Positions 35,105 to 44,567 of a DNA stretch of 64,000 bases are shown here, one piece after another. Under the pieces are notes generated by a model, which did not search any database, was not told the origin of the DNA, and saw only the letters and a program-made list of their open reading frames with translations. This stretch comes from Vibrio lentus (GTDB lineage Bacteria > Pseudomonadota > Gammaproteobacteria > Enterobacterales > Vibrionaceae), in NCBI RefSeq assembly GCF_030409755.1, contig NZ_JAUFQE010000001.1, positions 1,364,001 through 1,428,000 on the forward strand, given 5' to 3'. Within the stretch, counting starts at the first letter, position 1. Every line of letters starts with the position of its first letter. The translations under genes were made by a program, and so were the position numbers.

Positions 35105-35155
35105 AAGCGTTGTAGCAGTTAAGCGTTGTAACTGTTTAACGTGTTATAGCTGTTG
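35105..35155. repeat. Three degenerate ~17-base direct repeats
   Basis: Units AAGCGTTGTAGCAGTT, AAGCGTTGTAACTGTTT and AACGTGTTATAGCTGTTG follow one another just downstream of the nitroreductase stop. Similarity falls from first to third unit. Confidence 0.6.
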
Positions 35156-35181
35156 ATTCATTCGTCATCTTAATTAACGCG

Positions 35182-35838
35182 TTAAAGCGTCGTCACGATT
35201 TCATCAAGAGCTAGACGTGCTTTTGGTTTACCGTGGTTATAGTCTTCGCCGTCTTTGTGGTAGCCGATTGCTAGCGCTACATCAACAACGTGACCGTCTA
35301 GTTCGTCAGCAAACTCTTCACCGATCATAGCGGCATCTACGCCTTCCATCGGTGTTGAAGCAATACCAAGACGAGCCAGTGTGTGCATTGTGTTACCTAG
35401 CGCGATGTACACCTGAGACTTAGTCCAGTTTCCGTTGAAACCAGTCTCATCTGTGTTCATTTCTGCGAATGCGTAAGCCCCTAAGAACTGCTCGTACATT
35501 TCAGCAGGTAGGTGACCAGAGCTTACTTCTGTGTCAGCACGCTTTGCGAATTTCTCTTTAGTGTACTTAGGATCGTGAGCAAACAGGATCGTATGTGACG
35601 CTTCTTTCGCATGCGGTTGGTTAAACTGGAACATGTTCTCGAAAGTATTGTGGAAGCGCTGTTTTGCTGCGTCACTCTCAATGATGATGAATTTCCAAGG
35701 CTGAGAGTTGATAGAAGAAGCTGACAAACGAAGTGCTTCTTTGATTACTTCCATGTCTTCCGCAGAGATGCGCTTTTCTGCATCGTATTTTTTAGCTGTG
35801 TAGCGAGTGTTTAGATCTGAAATGATTGGATGAGTCAT
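35182..35838 (-). CDS. nfsB: NfsB-type oxygen-insensitive NAD(P)H nitroreductase
   Basis: The 218-residue FMN enzyme matches E. coli NfsB (217). It starts with DLNTRYTAKKYD and has ALRLSASSINSQPWKFIII, the FMN-binding segment. The C-terminal part is ALAIGYHKDGEDYNHGKPKARL. It reduces nitroaromatics and quinones by two-electron steps. It may be induced with the nitric oxide genes beside it, but it has separate control. Confidence 0.87.
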   Translation of the reverse strand: MTHPIISDLNTRYTAKKYDAEKRISAEDMEVIKEALRLSASSINSQPWKFIIIESDAAKQRFHNTFENMFQFNQPHAKEASHTILFAHDPKYTKEKFAKRADTEVSSGHLPAEMYEQFLGAYAFAEMNTDETGFNGNWTKSQVYIALGNTMHTLARLGIASTPMEGVDAAMIGEEFADELDGHVVDVALAIGYHKDGEDYNHGKPKARLALDEIVTTL

Positions 35839-36075
35839 GTTGAATCCTAATATCTATCAATATAAATGTTGTAGGGTTTTATGTTCGGTAACGTCAACAA
35901 TAAACGGATAACGCATTTAGGCTATATCTCTATAGAAGTCGTTTCTAGAACAGTCAGCCTCTAAAAGGCTGAACGCTTAAATGGCTATCGAACATGCCCC
36001 AATAAATCGAGTATCTGCGGTAGCTCAAGTCGATGGGTGTAAGATAATAGAAGATTGGCTTGGGAAAAATAGCGA
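35839..36075. other. Spacer upstream of the nitroreductase gene
   Basis: It holds the promoter of the minus-strand nitroreductase gene in its first ~80 bases. No gene or clear operator is recognised in the rest. Confidence 0.45.
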
Positions 36076-36125
36076 ACACATCAAATCACTATGGTTAATA
36101 ATGTCCATAATGATTTGATTAGTGT
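36076..36125 (-). terminator. Long hairpin after the putative nuclease gene
   Basis: ATCAAATCA-c-TATGG pairs with CCATA-a-TGATTTGAT (14 base pairs, one mismatch), with an outer ACAC/GTGT extension. On the minus strand five Ts follow shortly after. It begins 37 bases past the stop at 36162. Confidence 0.6.
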
Positions 36126-36161
36126 GATCTGGATGTGTGTTGGTTTTCGAAAATCAGCCAG

Positions 36162-37028
36162 TTAGTACGCTTTGATTCCATATTGGCGTAATAAAGAGGG
36201 AAGTACACTGTCGAGGTTTGGGATATCTTCAGGGTTAAGTTCAATCAAGCTAAAACCGTGCTCTTGGTAAACTTTCTTGGTCGCATTTCGTTTGTCTTCT
36301 TCTATAGGGCCTGAATCTGTTCCCCAGAACTGAATGTATACCTTGCCGCTTGGCAGGTAGAAATCGCTCATTACTTCTTTTGATATCGGGAGCGGACGTT
36401 CATAGGCATGAACCACTCCCGCCATATAAAGCCAGTTATCGATGATCAGCTCTCCCTTTGAACGCACATAATGTCCGTCTAAGGTTCGGTGTTTCGCCTC
36501 AAATTTCTGACGAAAGCTAGAAAACGAGACATCGGTAGAGTGGCTTTCAGCATCATGCCCTAGAAATTCGACAACAGACTGCTTCAAACGTTTATTGCGA
36601 ACCAACGAATCGTGCCATACCACAAATAGGTTTTGAGTCGCTTTATCTTCCCTTTGTTCACCGCCTGCTTTTAAGCCTGTTGAGGTGACATGCCAACCAT
36701 CTTCTTCACGTGTTATCCAACCAAGCTCGCTGAGCAACAGGTTAATTTTTTTTGCGCTAAGTTGAAAGGCACTGCCTAGTTGAGTTGCCGTTAGCGTTTT
36801 TCCAGAGAAAGAATCTAGGTCGATGAGTAGTTTTTCTGGCCAGACAATAAAGACACCAAACTTCTTGTGTTCGACATACTCCCCACCAAAGCTTTCGCCT
36901 CGTTCTGTGAGTACCCAACGCTCCTGTGAACGCACGATATAGCCAGCTGTTTTCAAATCACTGAATAGAGCCTTTGCTTCTATCCCTTTTTGTTTGGCTA
37001 GTGCTGATGTGGAAATCTTGTCTGGCAT
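36162..37028 (-). CDS. Winged-helix protein with a PD-(D/E)xK-nuclease-like C-terminus
   Basis: The 288 residues begin with two helix-turn-helix-like stretches (SALAKQKGIEAKALFSDLKTAG and TATQLGSAFQLSAKKINLLLSEL), each followed by a wing. The C-terminal ~110 residues, VRSKGELIIDNWLYMAG, HAYERPLP, SDFYLPSGKVYIQFWG and a later K246, follow the layout of endonuclease-like domains. The residue expected to be the catalytic glutamate in the YIEFWG-type motif is Q233. Homologues are sometimes mislabelled glycerol kinase, which nothing here supports. Confidence 0.65.
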   Translation of the reverse strand: MPDKISTSALAKQKGIEAKALFSDLKTAGYIVRSQERWVLTERGESFGGEYVEHKKFGVFIVWPEKLLIDLDSFSGKTLTATQLGSAFQLSAKKINLLLSELGWITREEDGWHVTSTGLKAGGEQREDKATQNLFVVWHDSLVRNKRLKQSVVEFLGHDAESHSTDVSFSSFRQKFEAKHRTLDGHYVRSKGELIIDNWLYMAGVVHAYERPLPISKEVMSDFYLPSGKVYIQFWGTDSGPIEEDKRNATKKVYQEHGFSLIELNPEDIPNLDSVLPSLLRQYGIKAY

Positions 37029-37310
37029 AGTCTGTTTCTCAATTAGCAGTAGAACTGCTGATTAATGTTGAGGGGCTGTTGTATAGAATAGGGAAATACA
37101 ATAACACAACTGTTGATACTAACTGCAGTTCACTGGTCCATGTTTTTAGTGAGTATTCGCTCTCATTTTGAATGTTAAGCAAAATGTCGCCTAATTTGTA
37201 ATTAAATTACAGTTTTAGGTTTTTTACCCATCTTGGTGCATATTTATTATTCGTGACACGATGTTCTTTTATACGGGTTATATAGATCTCAGATGCTATA
37301 TTTTATTAAG
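37029..37310. other. Upstream part of the mtlA regulatory spacer
   Basis: This AT-rich stretch carries the promoter of the minus-strand putative nuclease gene in its first ~60 bases. No gene is seen in the remainder. Confidence 0.45.
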
Positions 37311-37326
37311 TGTGATTTATATCACT
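37311..37326 (+). promoter_or_regulatory. CRP-binding site (upstream)
   Basis: TGTGATTTATATCACT matches TGTGA-N6-TCACA in nine of ten core positions. It lies about 280 bases before the mtlA start and points to glucose control. Confidence 0.78.
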
Positions 37327-37469
37327 ATTTATTTTTAAGTATTACAAATAAAATGTGATCCAGATCTTATGTTAATGATATCTATTCTCATTAACTTGGC
37401 GTTGTAATTTAAATTCATGATGTTTTTGTGATCTAAGGTGTACTCGTTAACCCGAAAGTGTTTTTTGCG

Positions 37470-37485
37470 TGTGATGGTTATCACG
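37470..37485 (+). promoter_or_regulatory. CRP-binding site (proximal)
   Basis: TGTGATGGTTATCACG is a second near-perfect site 108 bases before the mtlA ATG. TGTGA half-sites near 37352, 37429 and 37516 lie around it, a multi-site layout also known for the E. coli mtl operon. Confidence 0.75.
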
Positions 37486-37592
37486 AAAGTTGGGCTGAGG
37501 TGCATTTTGAAAATGTTGTGATACATTTTAATCGACTTTTGAGTACACACTTTCGGTCATTTGACCAACCAATACATTACGGGGTTCTACCT

Positions 37593-39500
37593 ATGTTATC
37601 ACCAGAAGCAAAGATTAAGGTTCAAAACTTTGGTCGTTTCTTATCCAATATGGTAATGCCAAACATCGGCGCATTCATTGCGTGGGGTTTCATTACTGCA
37701 CTATTCATTCCAACGGGTTGGTGGCCTAACGAAACGTTAGCATCAATGGTTGGTCCAATGATCACATACCTACTACCACTATTGATCGGTTATACCGGTG
37801 GTAAAATGGTTGGTGGCGACCGCGGTGCCGTAGTGGGTGCTATCACGACAATGGGTGTTATCGTTGGTACTGATATCCCAATGTTCATGGGTGCAATGAT
37901 TGTAGGTCCACTGGGTGGTATCGCAATTAAGAAATTCGATGAAGCTGTTCACGGTAAAGTGAAGAGTGGTTTCGAAATGCTAGTGAACAACTTCTCTGCG
38001 GGCATCATCGGCATGATCTGCGCGATCATCGCGTTCATCGTGATTGGCCCTGCGGTTAAAGTTCTGTCTTCTGGTTTGGCGGCTGGTGTTAACGTAATGG
38101 TTGAAGCGGGTGCATTGCCTCTTGCCTCTATCTTTGTTGAACCTGCGAAAATCCTATTCCTAAATAACGCAATCAACCACGGCATCTTCTCTCCACTAGG
38201 TATCCAGCAATCTGAAGAAATTGGTCGCTCAATCTTCTTCCTAATCGAAGCGAACCCAGGTCCAGGTCTTGGTCTTCTACTTGCTTACATGGTGTTTGGT
38301 AAAGGTAGCGCGAAGCAGTCTGCTGCTGGTGCATCTATCATCCACTTCCTAGGTGGTATCCACGAAATTTACTTCCCTTACGTTCTAATGAACCCACGTC
38401 TAATCCTTGCTGTAATCGCGGGTGGTATGGCGGGTGTATTCACTAACGTAGTGTTCGATTCTGGTCTTATCTCTCCAGCATCACCAGGTTCTATCTTCGC
38501 TATCTTATTGATGACGCCAAAAGGCTCTTACATCGGTGTTGTACTTTCTGTAATCGCAGCAACGGCTGTGTCTTTCATCGTAGCTTCAATCCTACTTAAG
38601 ACTTCAGCTCAAGGTGATGACGAAGATTCACTAGAAAAAGCATCGGCTCAAATGAAAGACATGAAAGCGTCTTCTAAAGGTGCTGCATCAGAAGCTGGTG
38701 TAAACCTAGCGGATGTTAAAGCTGTCTATGTAGCTTGTGATGCAGGTATGGGTTCGAGTGCAATGGGTGCTGGTCTACTTCGTAAAAAGGTAGCAGCAGC
38801 AGGCCTAGATATTGAAGTAACAAACTACGCAATCAACAACCTACCGGCTGATTCGCAAATTGTTATCACGCATAAAGACTTAACAGACCGTGCTCGTAAC
38901 ACCGTACCAGGTGCAATGCACATGTCTCTAAGCAATTTCCTAGACGGCGGTGTCTACGACCAGCTAGTTGCAGAGCTAACAGAAGCTCAGGCTACGAATG
39001 CTCAAAGTGGTGAAGCGAAAGTAGAAGCTCCGGCTCCTGCAGCAGCTCCAGCACAAGAAGGTAACAAGCTTGCACTGACTGACGACAGCATCTTCCTTGG
39101 CCTTAAAGCGACTCAAAAAGAAGACGCTATCAGGTTTGCTGGTGAGAAACTGGTCAAATTGGGCAACGTATCACCAGAATATGTAGAAGGCATGTTTGCT
39201 CGTGAAGAGCTTGTCTCTACTTACCTAGGTGAGTCTATCGCAGTACCACACGGCACGATCGAAGCGAAAAAATACGTACAAAAAACTGGCATCGTTTTCT
39301 GTCAGTACCCTGAAGGTATTCAGTGGGGCGAAGATGAAGATGATATCGCTAAGATGGTTATCGGTATTGCCGCACAAGGCGATGAGCACAACATGGTGCT
39401 GATGGCTATTACCAATTCACTCGACGATGAAGAAGCTGTGGAATGCCTACAGAACACAACAAACCCTGCTGATGTTCTACGTATTCTCAACGGAAACTAA
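37593..39500 (+). CDS. mtlA: Mannitol-specific PTS permease IICBA
   Basis: The 635-residue protein matches E. coli MtlA (637) and imports mannitol with phosphorylation to mannitol-1-phosphate. The IIC membrane domain covers residues 1-340. IIB has VYVACDAGMGSSAMG with the phospho-cysteine. An A/P-rich linker precedes IIA with the phospho-histidine in AVPHGTIEAKK. The ATG at 37593 (MLSPEAKIKVQNFG) is the family start; the frame extends 45 residues further upstream into the leader. mtlD follows after a hairpin. Confidence 0.95.
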   Translation: MLSPEAKIKVQNFGRFLSNMVMPNIGAFIAWGFITALFIPTGWWPNETLASMVGPMITYLLPLLIGYTGGKMVGGDRGAVVGAITTMGVIVGTDIPMFMGAMIVGPLGGIAIKKFDEAVHGKVKSGFEMLVNNFSAGIIGMICAIIAFIVIGPAVKVLSSGLAAGVNVMVEAGALPLASIFVEPAKILFLNNAINHGIFSPLGIQQSEEIGRSIFFLIEANPGPGLGLLLAYMVFGKGSAKQSAAGASIIHFLGGIHEIYFPYVLMNPRLILAVIAGGMAGVFTNVVFDSGLISPASPGSIFAILLMTPKGSYIGVVLSVIAATAVSFIVASILLKTSAQGDDEDSLEKASAQMKDMKASSKGAASEAGVNLADVKAVYVACDAGMGSSAMGAGLLRKKVAAAGLDIEVTNYAINNLPADSQIVITHKDLTDRARNTVPGAMHMSLSNFLDGGVYDQLVAELTEAQATNAQSGEAKVEAPAPAAAPAQEGNKLALTDDSIFLGLKATQKEDAIRFAGEKLVKLGNVSPEYVEGMFAREELVSTYLGESIAVPHGTIEAKKYVQKTGIVFCQYPEGIQWGEDEDDIAKMVIGIAAQGDEHNMVLMAITNSLDDEEAVECLQNTTNPADVLRILNGN

Positions 39501-39528
39501 CAAGCTCTAGTCAAGCTCCTGAGTGAAG

Positions 39529-39559
39529 GAGGCCAGTATCCCCCTACTGGCCTCATTTT
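39529..39559 (+). terminator. Hairpin between mtlA and mtlD
   Basis: GAGGCCAGTA pairs with TACTGGCCTC around TCCCCC and is followed by ATTTTC. It probably lowers read-through to mtlD or shields the mtlA 3' end, as the genes are usually one operon. Confidence 0.75.
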
Positions 39560-39683
39560 CGGTCTAATCTCCTCTAAGAAGATTCAGTCTGAATAGCTTA
39601 CTGCTTGATGCCTAGGGCACATCGTCAAGGCATGTTGTTGAGTGGTTAGCTATCTAGATTTAAATATTTATAAGGTCAAAATT

Positions 39684-40832
39684 ATGAAAGCGTTACATTT
39701 TGGTGCAGGTAATATCGGTCGTGGTTTCATTGGTAAGCTTCTTTCTGACGCTGGTATGAAGGTTACGTTTGCTGACGTAAATGAAACGGTTGTAAATGCG
39801 TTAATTGAACGTCAAGAATACCCAGTTAAGATTGTTGGCGAAGAGTGTGTTGTTGAAGTTGTTAAGAATGTGACAGCGGTAAATTCAGCAACAGGTGCTG
39901 TAGTAGATTGCATTGCTGAGTCTGATATTGTGACAACAGCGGTAGGACCTACAGTTCTAAAAATCATCTCTAAGTCTATTGCTCAAGGCATTGAAAAGCG
40001 TGCTGCAGCAAACAACACGGCACCAATGAACATCATTGCGGCTGAGAACATGGTTCGTGGTACTAGCCAATTAAAAGCAGCAGTTTTAGAGCACCTTTCT
40101 GATGAAATGAAGGCGTTCACTGAAGAGCACATTGGTTTTGTTGATTCAGCGGTTGACCGTATTGTTCCACCGGCAGAAGCAGGTGAAACAGACCCTCTAG
40201 CGGTAACGGTTGAAACGTTCAGCGAGTGGATCGTAGACCAAACACAATTTAAGGGTGAGATTCCAAACATCCCAGGAATGGAATGCACTGATAACCTAAT
40301 GGCTTTCGTTGAGCGTAAATTGTTCACGCTTAACACGGGTCACTTGGTAACGGCATACCTTGGTGTACTTGCTGGTCACGAGACAATTAAAGACTCTATC
40401 GAAGACGACGTAATCCGAGCTGAAGTAACAGCAACGATGGAAGAAAGTGGCGCTGTTCTCATTAAGCGTTACGGCTTTGATCCAGAAGCGCACGCGGCAT
40501 ACATCCAAAAAATTCTTGGTCGTTTTGCTAACCCGTTCCTACGTGATGAAGTGGATCGTGTTGGTCGTCAACCTATTCGTAAGCTGAGTCCTCAAGATCG
40601 CCTAGTCAAGCCATTGAACGGTACGCTAGAATACGGGCTACCAAATGCTCATCTAGTAAAAGCGATCGCAGCTGCGTTCCATTACAAAAATGAAGATGAC
40701 CCTCAAGCGGTTGAACTTCAGGCAATGTTCGCAGAAAAAGGTTTTGCTGAGACATTAGCGCATTATTCTGAGCTGAATAGTGACTCAGAAGTTGTTAAAC
40801 TAGCGGAAGAAGCTTATCTAGCATTGAAATGA
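39684..40832 (+). CDS. mtlD: Mannitol-1-phosphate 5-dehydrogenase
   Basis: The 382-residue enzyme (same as E. coli MtlD) converts mannitol-1-phosphate to fructose-6-phosphate with NAD+. The NAD motif is [14 protein letters not shown], and the catalytic segment is [16 protein letters not shown]. The ATG at 39684 starts with the conserved [10 protein letters not shown]; the frame is open 14 codons further. Its stop overlaps the mtlR start by 4 bases. Confidence 0.95.
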   Translation: MKALHFGAGNIGRGFIGKLLSDAGMKVTFADVNETVVNALIERQEYPVKIVGEECVVEVVKNVTAVNSATGAVVDCIAESDIVTTAVGPTVLKIISKSIAQGIEKRAAANNTAPMNIIAAENMVRGTSQLKAAVLEHLSDEMKAFTEEHIGFVDSAVDRIVPPAEAGETDPLAVTVETFSEWIVDQTQFKGEIPNIPGMECTDNLMAFVERKLFTLNTGHLVTAYLGVLAGHETIKDSIEDDVIRAEVTATMEESGAVLIKRYGFDPEAHAAYIQKILGRFANPFLRDEVDRVGRQPIRKLSPQDRLVKPLNGTLEYGLPNAHLVKAIAAAFHYKNEDDPQAVELQAMFAEKGFAETLAHYSELNSDSEVVKLAEEAYLALK

Positions 40833-41419
40833 TAAACCATCAAAGTGCCACACCAGTGGCACTTTCTTATTGTCGAGCCGTTATGCCAATACAAACTAGC
40901 CATGAAACTGAATTACTCGAAGCCCTTTCGGAAGCTGAGAGTGCTAGCGCCTGCCTAATGGCTGCTTACGATGCATTGGATGACACAGTAGATGCCGTAT
41001 TAAAAAACATCTTCAAGAAAGACGACACGGCAATTAAGTTCGTTGTAGAACCACTTCTCAACAGTGGTGGGCCGTTAGGCGAGATCATGATTCGCGCTAA
41101 GTTGCTACTCGGGCTTGGTGTGATCAGTAAAGAACTCTACGATGATCTAGAGGTTTTCGTTACCTTGAAAGAGTGGGCGAAAATACAAGGCGAAGACACC
41201 AGCTTTACAGAAGTTGATGTGATATTTGAGCTCAACAAGGTGCACGCGATTCAGCGTATTATGCCGATCGAATATGACGCAGAGATGGTGGAGACTATGT
41301 CTGGCCCAATGCTTGAAATGTTCTTGGGGCGACATAATCAAAAGGTGAAGTCGACGATCATATTGGCTATCACTGACATTATTACGACCTTATGCCGAGA
41401 TAACGCGCTGAGCTCTTAG
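40829..41419 (+). CDS. mtlR: Mannitol operon repressor MtlR
   Basis: The 196-residue protein belongs to the MtlR/FumE family: [29 protein letters not shown], then [24 protein letters not shown] and a helical C-terminus. It has no classical DNA-binding helix-turn-helix, as is usual. I take the ATG that overlaps the mtlD stop (ATGA); MPIQTSH at 40883 is a possible shorter start giving 178 residues. It represses mannitol use. Confidence 0.88.
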   Translation: MINHQSATPVALSYCRAVMPIQTSHETELLEALSEAESASACLMAAYDALDDTVDAVLKNIFKKDDTAIKFVVEPLLNSGGPLGEIMIRAKLLLGLGVISKELYDDLEVFVTLKEWAKIQGEDTSFTEVDVIFELNKVHAIQRIMPIEYDAEMVETMSGPMLEMFLGRHNQKVKSTIILAITDIITTLCRDNALSS

Positions 41420-41604
41420 CTCTAGTTTGCAGCCCTGCTTAACTTGTTTCGCATCCTACATATCTTGTAGCTGTTCGTTCGTATCAATACAAAGTTTAAA
41501 ATGATGGCGGTTTCTCTTGTTGGAGAAATCGCTTTGTTGTTTTTATGCCTATAAAAAATACCCGAAACCTCTCTTCCCATTAAACACAAAAGCAGCAGGC
41601 ACAA

Positions 41605-41629
41605 AAAAAGCCACATTCAGTGGCTTTTT
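41605..41629. terminator. Bidirectional terminator between mtlR and nagB
   Basis: AAAAAGCCAC pairs with GTGGCTTTTT around ATTCA. A-run and T-run on both sides serve the converging genes. Confidence 0.9.
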
Positions 41630-41683
41630 CTATTCAAGACGCTCTCTTTATTAAAAACGCCCTTCTATCCAAGACTATGGGGG

Positions 41684-42484
41684 TTATAGGTCTTGGATGT
41701 TTTCAGCTTCTAGCTCTTGGAAGTAGCGTAGAGTCTTAACTTTTAGCTCTTGTTGAGCTGGCTCATCAGCAACGATGATAGCTTTACGGTGCATCTGTAG
41801 AGCAGTAACAGTCCACATGTGGTTTACAGAACCTTCGATAGCCATTTGAAGCGCTTGCGCTTTGTTGTGGCCTAGAGAAAGGATCATTACTTCTTCAGAA
41901 TCTAGAAGAGTAGCAACACCGATAGTTAGTGCGTATTTAGGAACTTGGTTGATGTCGCCATCGAAGAAACGAGAGTTCGCGATACGAGTGTCTTCAGTCA
42001 ACGTTTTGATACGAGTGCGTGAAGATAGAGAAGAACCTGGCTCGTTGAATGCGATGTGACCGTCGATGCCTACGCCGCCCATGAACAGGTTGATTTTGCC
42101 GTATGAACGGATTTTCTCTTCGTATGCTGCACAGTGAGCATCGATGTCTTCAGCTTTGCCGTCTAGCAGGTTGATGTTTTCTGCTTGAATATCAACGTGG
42201 TTGAAGAAGTTCTCGTGCATGAATGTGCGGTAAGACTCTGGGTGGTTAGGGTCGATACCAACGTACTCATCCATGTTGAATGTTACAACGTGCTTGAAGC
42301 TCACTTCGCCCGCTTTGTAAAGTTCAATTAGCTCAGCATAAGTAGTTAGAGGTGTGCTACCAGTAGGAAGACCTAGAACAAATGGACGCTCAGCAGTTGG
42401 AGCGAATTTTTTGATAGAATCTGCGATGTGACGAGCAGCCCATTTACCTACTTTTGCTTTGTTGCTTAAAGGAATAAGTCTCAT
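41684..42484 (-). CDS. nagB: Glucosamine-6-phosphate deaminase
   Basis: The 266-residue enzyme has the same length as E. coli NagB and converts glucosamine-6-phosphate to fructose-6-phosphate and ammonia. Signatures are [27 protein letters not shown], and the catalytic [17 protein letters not shown]. It completes the use of chitin-derived amino sugars, which fits the chitinase at 60 kb. A NagC-like site lies upstream. Confidence 0.95.
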   Translation of the reverse strand: MRLIPLSNKAKVGKWAARHIADSIKKFAPTAERPFVLGLPTGSTPLTTYAELIELYKAGEVSFKHVVTFNMDEYVGIDPNHPESYRTFMHENFFNHVDIQAENINLLDGKAEDIDAHCAAYEEKIRSYGKINLFMGGVGIDGHIAFNEPGSSLSSRTRIKTLTEDTRIANSRFFDGDINQVPKYALTIGVATLLDSEEVMILSLGHNKAQALQMAIEGSVNHMWTVTALQMHRKAIIVADEPAQQELKVKTLRYFQELEAENIQDL

Positions 42485-42526
42485 TGATTTTGCCCCTAGA
42501 AATTAAATTTTATAGTGTTCTGAAAC

Positions 42527-42548
42527 ATTAATTCGCATTATAAAATAA
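42527..42548 (-). promoter_or_regulatory. Possible NagC-like operator of nagB
   Basis: On the minus strand TTATTTTATAATGCGAATTAAT partly matches the NagC pattern (TTATTT half, GCGAAT near the other half), about 45 bases before the start codon. The match is imperfect. Confidence 0.4.
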
Positions 42549-43043
42549 GTTATCCACTTCCGCTATTGTTTTAGGTCAAGTTTTTACTTTTTTAATGGTA
42601 TCTGTGACTAGAACTCTCAAAATTGCACATTTTTTGTATGGATATTTGGTGTCGTTAAACAAGATTAATACGTTTGTCATATATCGTCACGTCAATCCAA
42701 TACAGTCGCTGAAGACATCAATCCTGCCCTGAAAATTGCGTTAGCTTATTCGAGTCTAGGTCAGTCGTTATAACGAGGTATTTATCACAATAGAGCGATG
42801 TTTAGGTTAGGAGGTTCTGGTCTCGTGATTACGGATAAATGAGTATAGCTAAAAGGAAAGGTGATGAAGGGGGCTTAAGCCTATGATGATAAGTGGAACG
42901 GCATTAGTGAATAAGTACAGTGTAAGATAATCACATTTTAGTCACGATTAGCCATTCTATCATTATGAATTTTATATACATATTGGTAAAAAGGTGTACT
43001 TTAGCTAGACTTATAACTTACGACGTAAAAGTGTATTTGAAGC
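42549..43043. other. Gene-free spacer between nagB control region and maoP terminator
   Basis: I find no credible coding frame or RNA gene in this ~500-base stretch. It is AT-rich and contains a short GGGCTTAAGCC palindrome near 42875. Confidence 0.5.
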
Positions 43044-43081
43044 AAAAAAAAGCCCAAAGCGATGACGTATCACTTTGAGCT
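43044..43081 (-). terminator. Rho-independent terminator of maoP
   Basis: On the minus strand AGCTCAAAGTGAT pairs with ATCGCTTTGGGCT, with wobble pairs, and ends in eight Ts, seven bases after the stop. Confidence 0.88.
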
Positions 43082-43087
43082 ATTTTA

Positions 43088-43441
43088 CTAATCTTCTAAC
43101 ACTAACTCACTTTCGTATTCTTCCCTTGGCACTTCACCGCGTTTGCAGCCGTTTAGGGTATGAAAGCGACGGCGTCCACGAGCTAGTTGAATGTATTTCA
43201 ACCAGACAAGGTCTAATTTGGACTTTGCCTTATGAGGGTGAGACAACACTTTTATGAAGTGTTTTTCTTCTGCATTGATTGGTGTTAGTTCACCAGTCTC
43301 AAGTGCAAGCATAGTGTCACCAAACAAGGTTAGGATTTCCTCTTCTGACAGAGTAAAATTACCTGACTTAGCGAACCCTCGTGGGAATTTAATGGTGTCA
43401 TAAAAACGTTTTTTTCCGTGTCGGAATTCGGTCTCAGACAT
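43088..43441 (-). CDS. maoP: MaoP/DUF413-family protein
   Basis: The 117-residue protein shares with E. coli MaoP (YifE) the segments KRFYDTIKFPRGFAKSGNFTLSEEE and RRRFHTLNGCKRG. MaoP constrains the replication-origin macrodomain in enterobacteria. As in E. coli it lies divergent from hdfR, so the gene pair is conserved even though the setting looks like a secondary chromosome. Role in Vibrio is not established. Confidence 0.87.
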   Translation of the reverse strand: MSETEFRHGKKRFYDTIKFPRGFAKSGNFTLSEEEILTLFGDTMLALETGELTPINAEEKHFIKVLSHPHKAKSKLDLVWLKYIQLARGRRRFHTLNGCKRGEVPREEYESELVLED

Positions 43442-43595
43442 ATCAGCCTCAGTAATGTGGTTAGATAGAAATTAGTGTTTATTGCTCACGCGAAAATATT
43501 GTTAAAAGGCTAAAATAGGAAACAAAACGTTTTTGCCTTTACGATAAACAATCCTAGATCGGCTAGTTAGCAGATTTATTACAGAGATGTATTTG

Positions 43596-44486
43596 ATGGA
43601 TGTGAAAGTATTTAGAACCTTTCTTGAGGTTGCAAGGGTGCGCCATTTTGGGCGTGCAGCTGAAAACTTGTATTTAACACAAGCGGCGGTGAGTGCGCGA
43701 ATCAAACAGCTTGAAGGCTATTTTGATACTCAGCTCTTCATTCGTGACCGCAATAACATCAAGCTCACCTCTTCCGGTGAACGTTTGATTGGTTATGCTG
43801 AAGTGATGGTGTCTACCTTACAACAAGCCAAATTTGAGCTGTCGTTGGAAAGTGGCAAAGCCTTGCAGTTAACACTGGGTGGCACACCGAATATTTGGGA
43901 TGCGTATCTGCAAAACTGTTTGAGCGTAGTGACCGATTCTTTTGGTGGTTATGGTTTTATGGCAGAGGTGATGGGGCGCGAGCAACTGAACCGTAATTTG
44001 TTAGAACGAACCTTAGATATGGCTTTTGCGTTCGATCAGATCAAAGCGGAAGAGCTGAACTGTAAAAAAGTAGCTGATTTGGTTTTGGTGTTGGTATCAA
44101 CGCAACAAGATGATCTGGAATCTGTATTCCAACATAAATACGTTTATGTCGATTGGGGAACGCGTTTTGGTTCTGAACATGCCGAGCGTCACCCAAAAGT
44201 GCCCGCGCCGTATCTACGTACCTCAACGGCTCGTATCGCTTTAGATTTTATCTTAGAGAAAGGTGGCAGTGCGTATTTACCTGTTTCTATGGTTGAGCCG
44301 TTTATCGACTCAGGTCAGCTTCATAAGGTGAAAGGTGTTGAAGATTGGTATCGCCCTATTTACCTTAGCTACCGCAAAAGCAGCACCTCGGTTGACGCGA
44401 TCATTCAAGTTGAGAAGTTGGTTAACGAGATTGACCCATCGACTGCTTACACGTTGCAACAAGCCGCTGAGCAAGCACCAGAATAG
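43596..44486 (+). CDS. hdfR: HdfR, LysR-family regulator
   Basis: The 296-residue LysR protein has the HdfR signature: KVFRTFLEVARVRHFGRAAENLYLTQAAVSARIKQLE and RDRNNIKLTSSGERL. In E. coli HdfR controls the flagellar master operon and other genes. The ATG at 43596 (MDVKVF) is preferred over one three codons earlier. The pairing with maoP supports orthology. A strong terminator follows. Confidence 0.87.
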   Translation: MDVKVFRTFLEVARVRHFGRAAENLYLTQAAVSARIKQLEGYFDTQLFIRDRNNIKLTSSGERLIGYAEVMVSTLQQAKFELSLESGKALQLTLGGTPNIWDAYLQNCLSVVTDSFGGYGFMAEVMGREQLNRNLLERTLDMAFAFDQIKAEELNCKKVADLVLVLVSTQQDDLESVFQHKYVYVDWGTRFGSEHAERHPKVPAPYLRTSTARIALDFILEKGGSAYLPVSMVEPFIDSGQLHKVKGVEDWYRPIYLSYRKSSTSVDAIIQVEKLVNEIDPSTAYTLQQAAEQAPE

Positions 44487-44536
44487 TGGTATTCGTTATC
44501 ACTATGGTGCTGATGAAGTAAAAAATTGATTCGATA

Positions 44537-44567
44537 AAAAATGGCTCCCTTGGGAGCCATTTTTGTT
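44537..44567 (+). terminator. Rho-independent terminator of hdfR
   Basis: AAAAATGGCTCCC pairs perfectly with GGGAGCCATTTTT around TT and is followed by further Ts. Confidence 0.92.

Noticed and set aside
37335..37550. A 71-residue minus-strand frame in the mtlA leader
   Set aside because: Low-complexity translation, no ribosome-binding site, and it covers CRP sites and the possible MtlS RNA region.
41422..41616. A 64-residue minus-strand frame between mtlR and nagB
   Set aside because: It crosses the bidirectional terminator and lacks a start signal.
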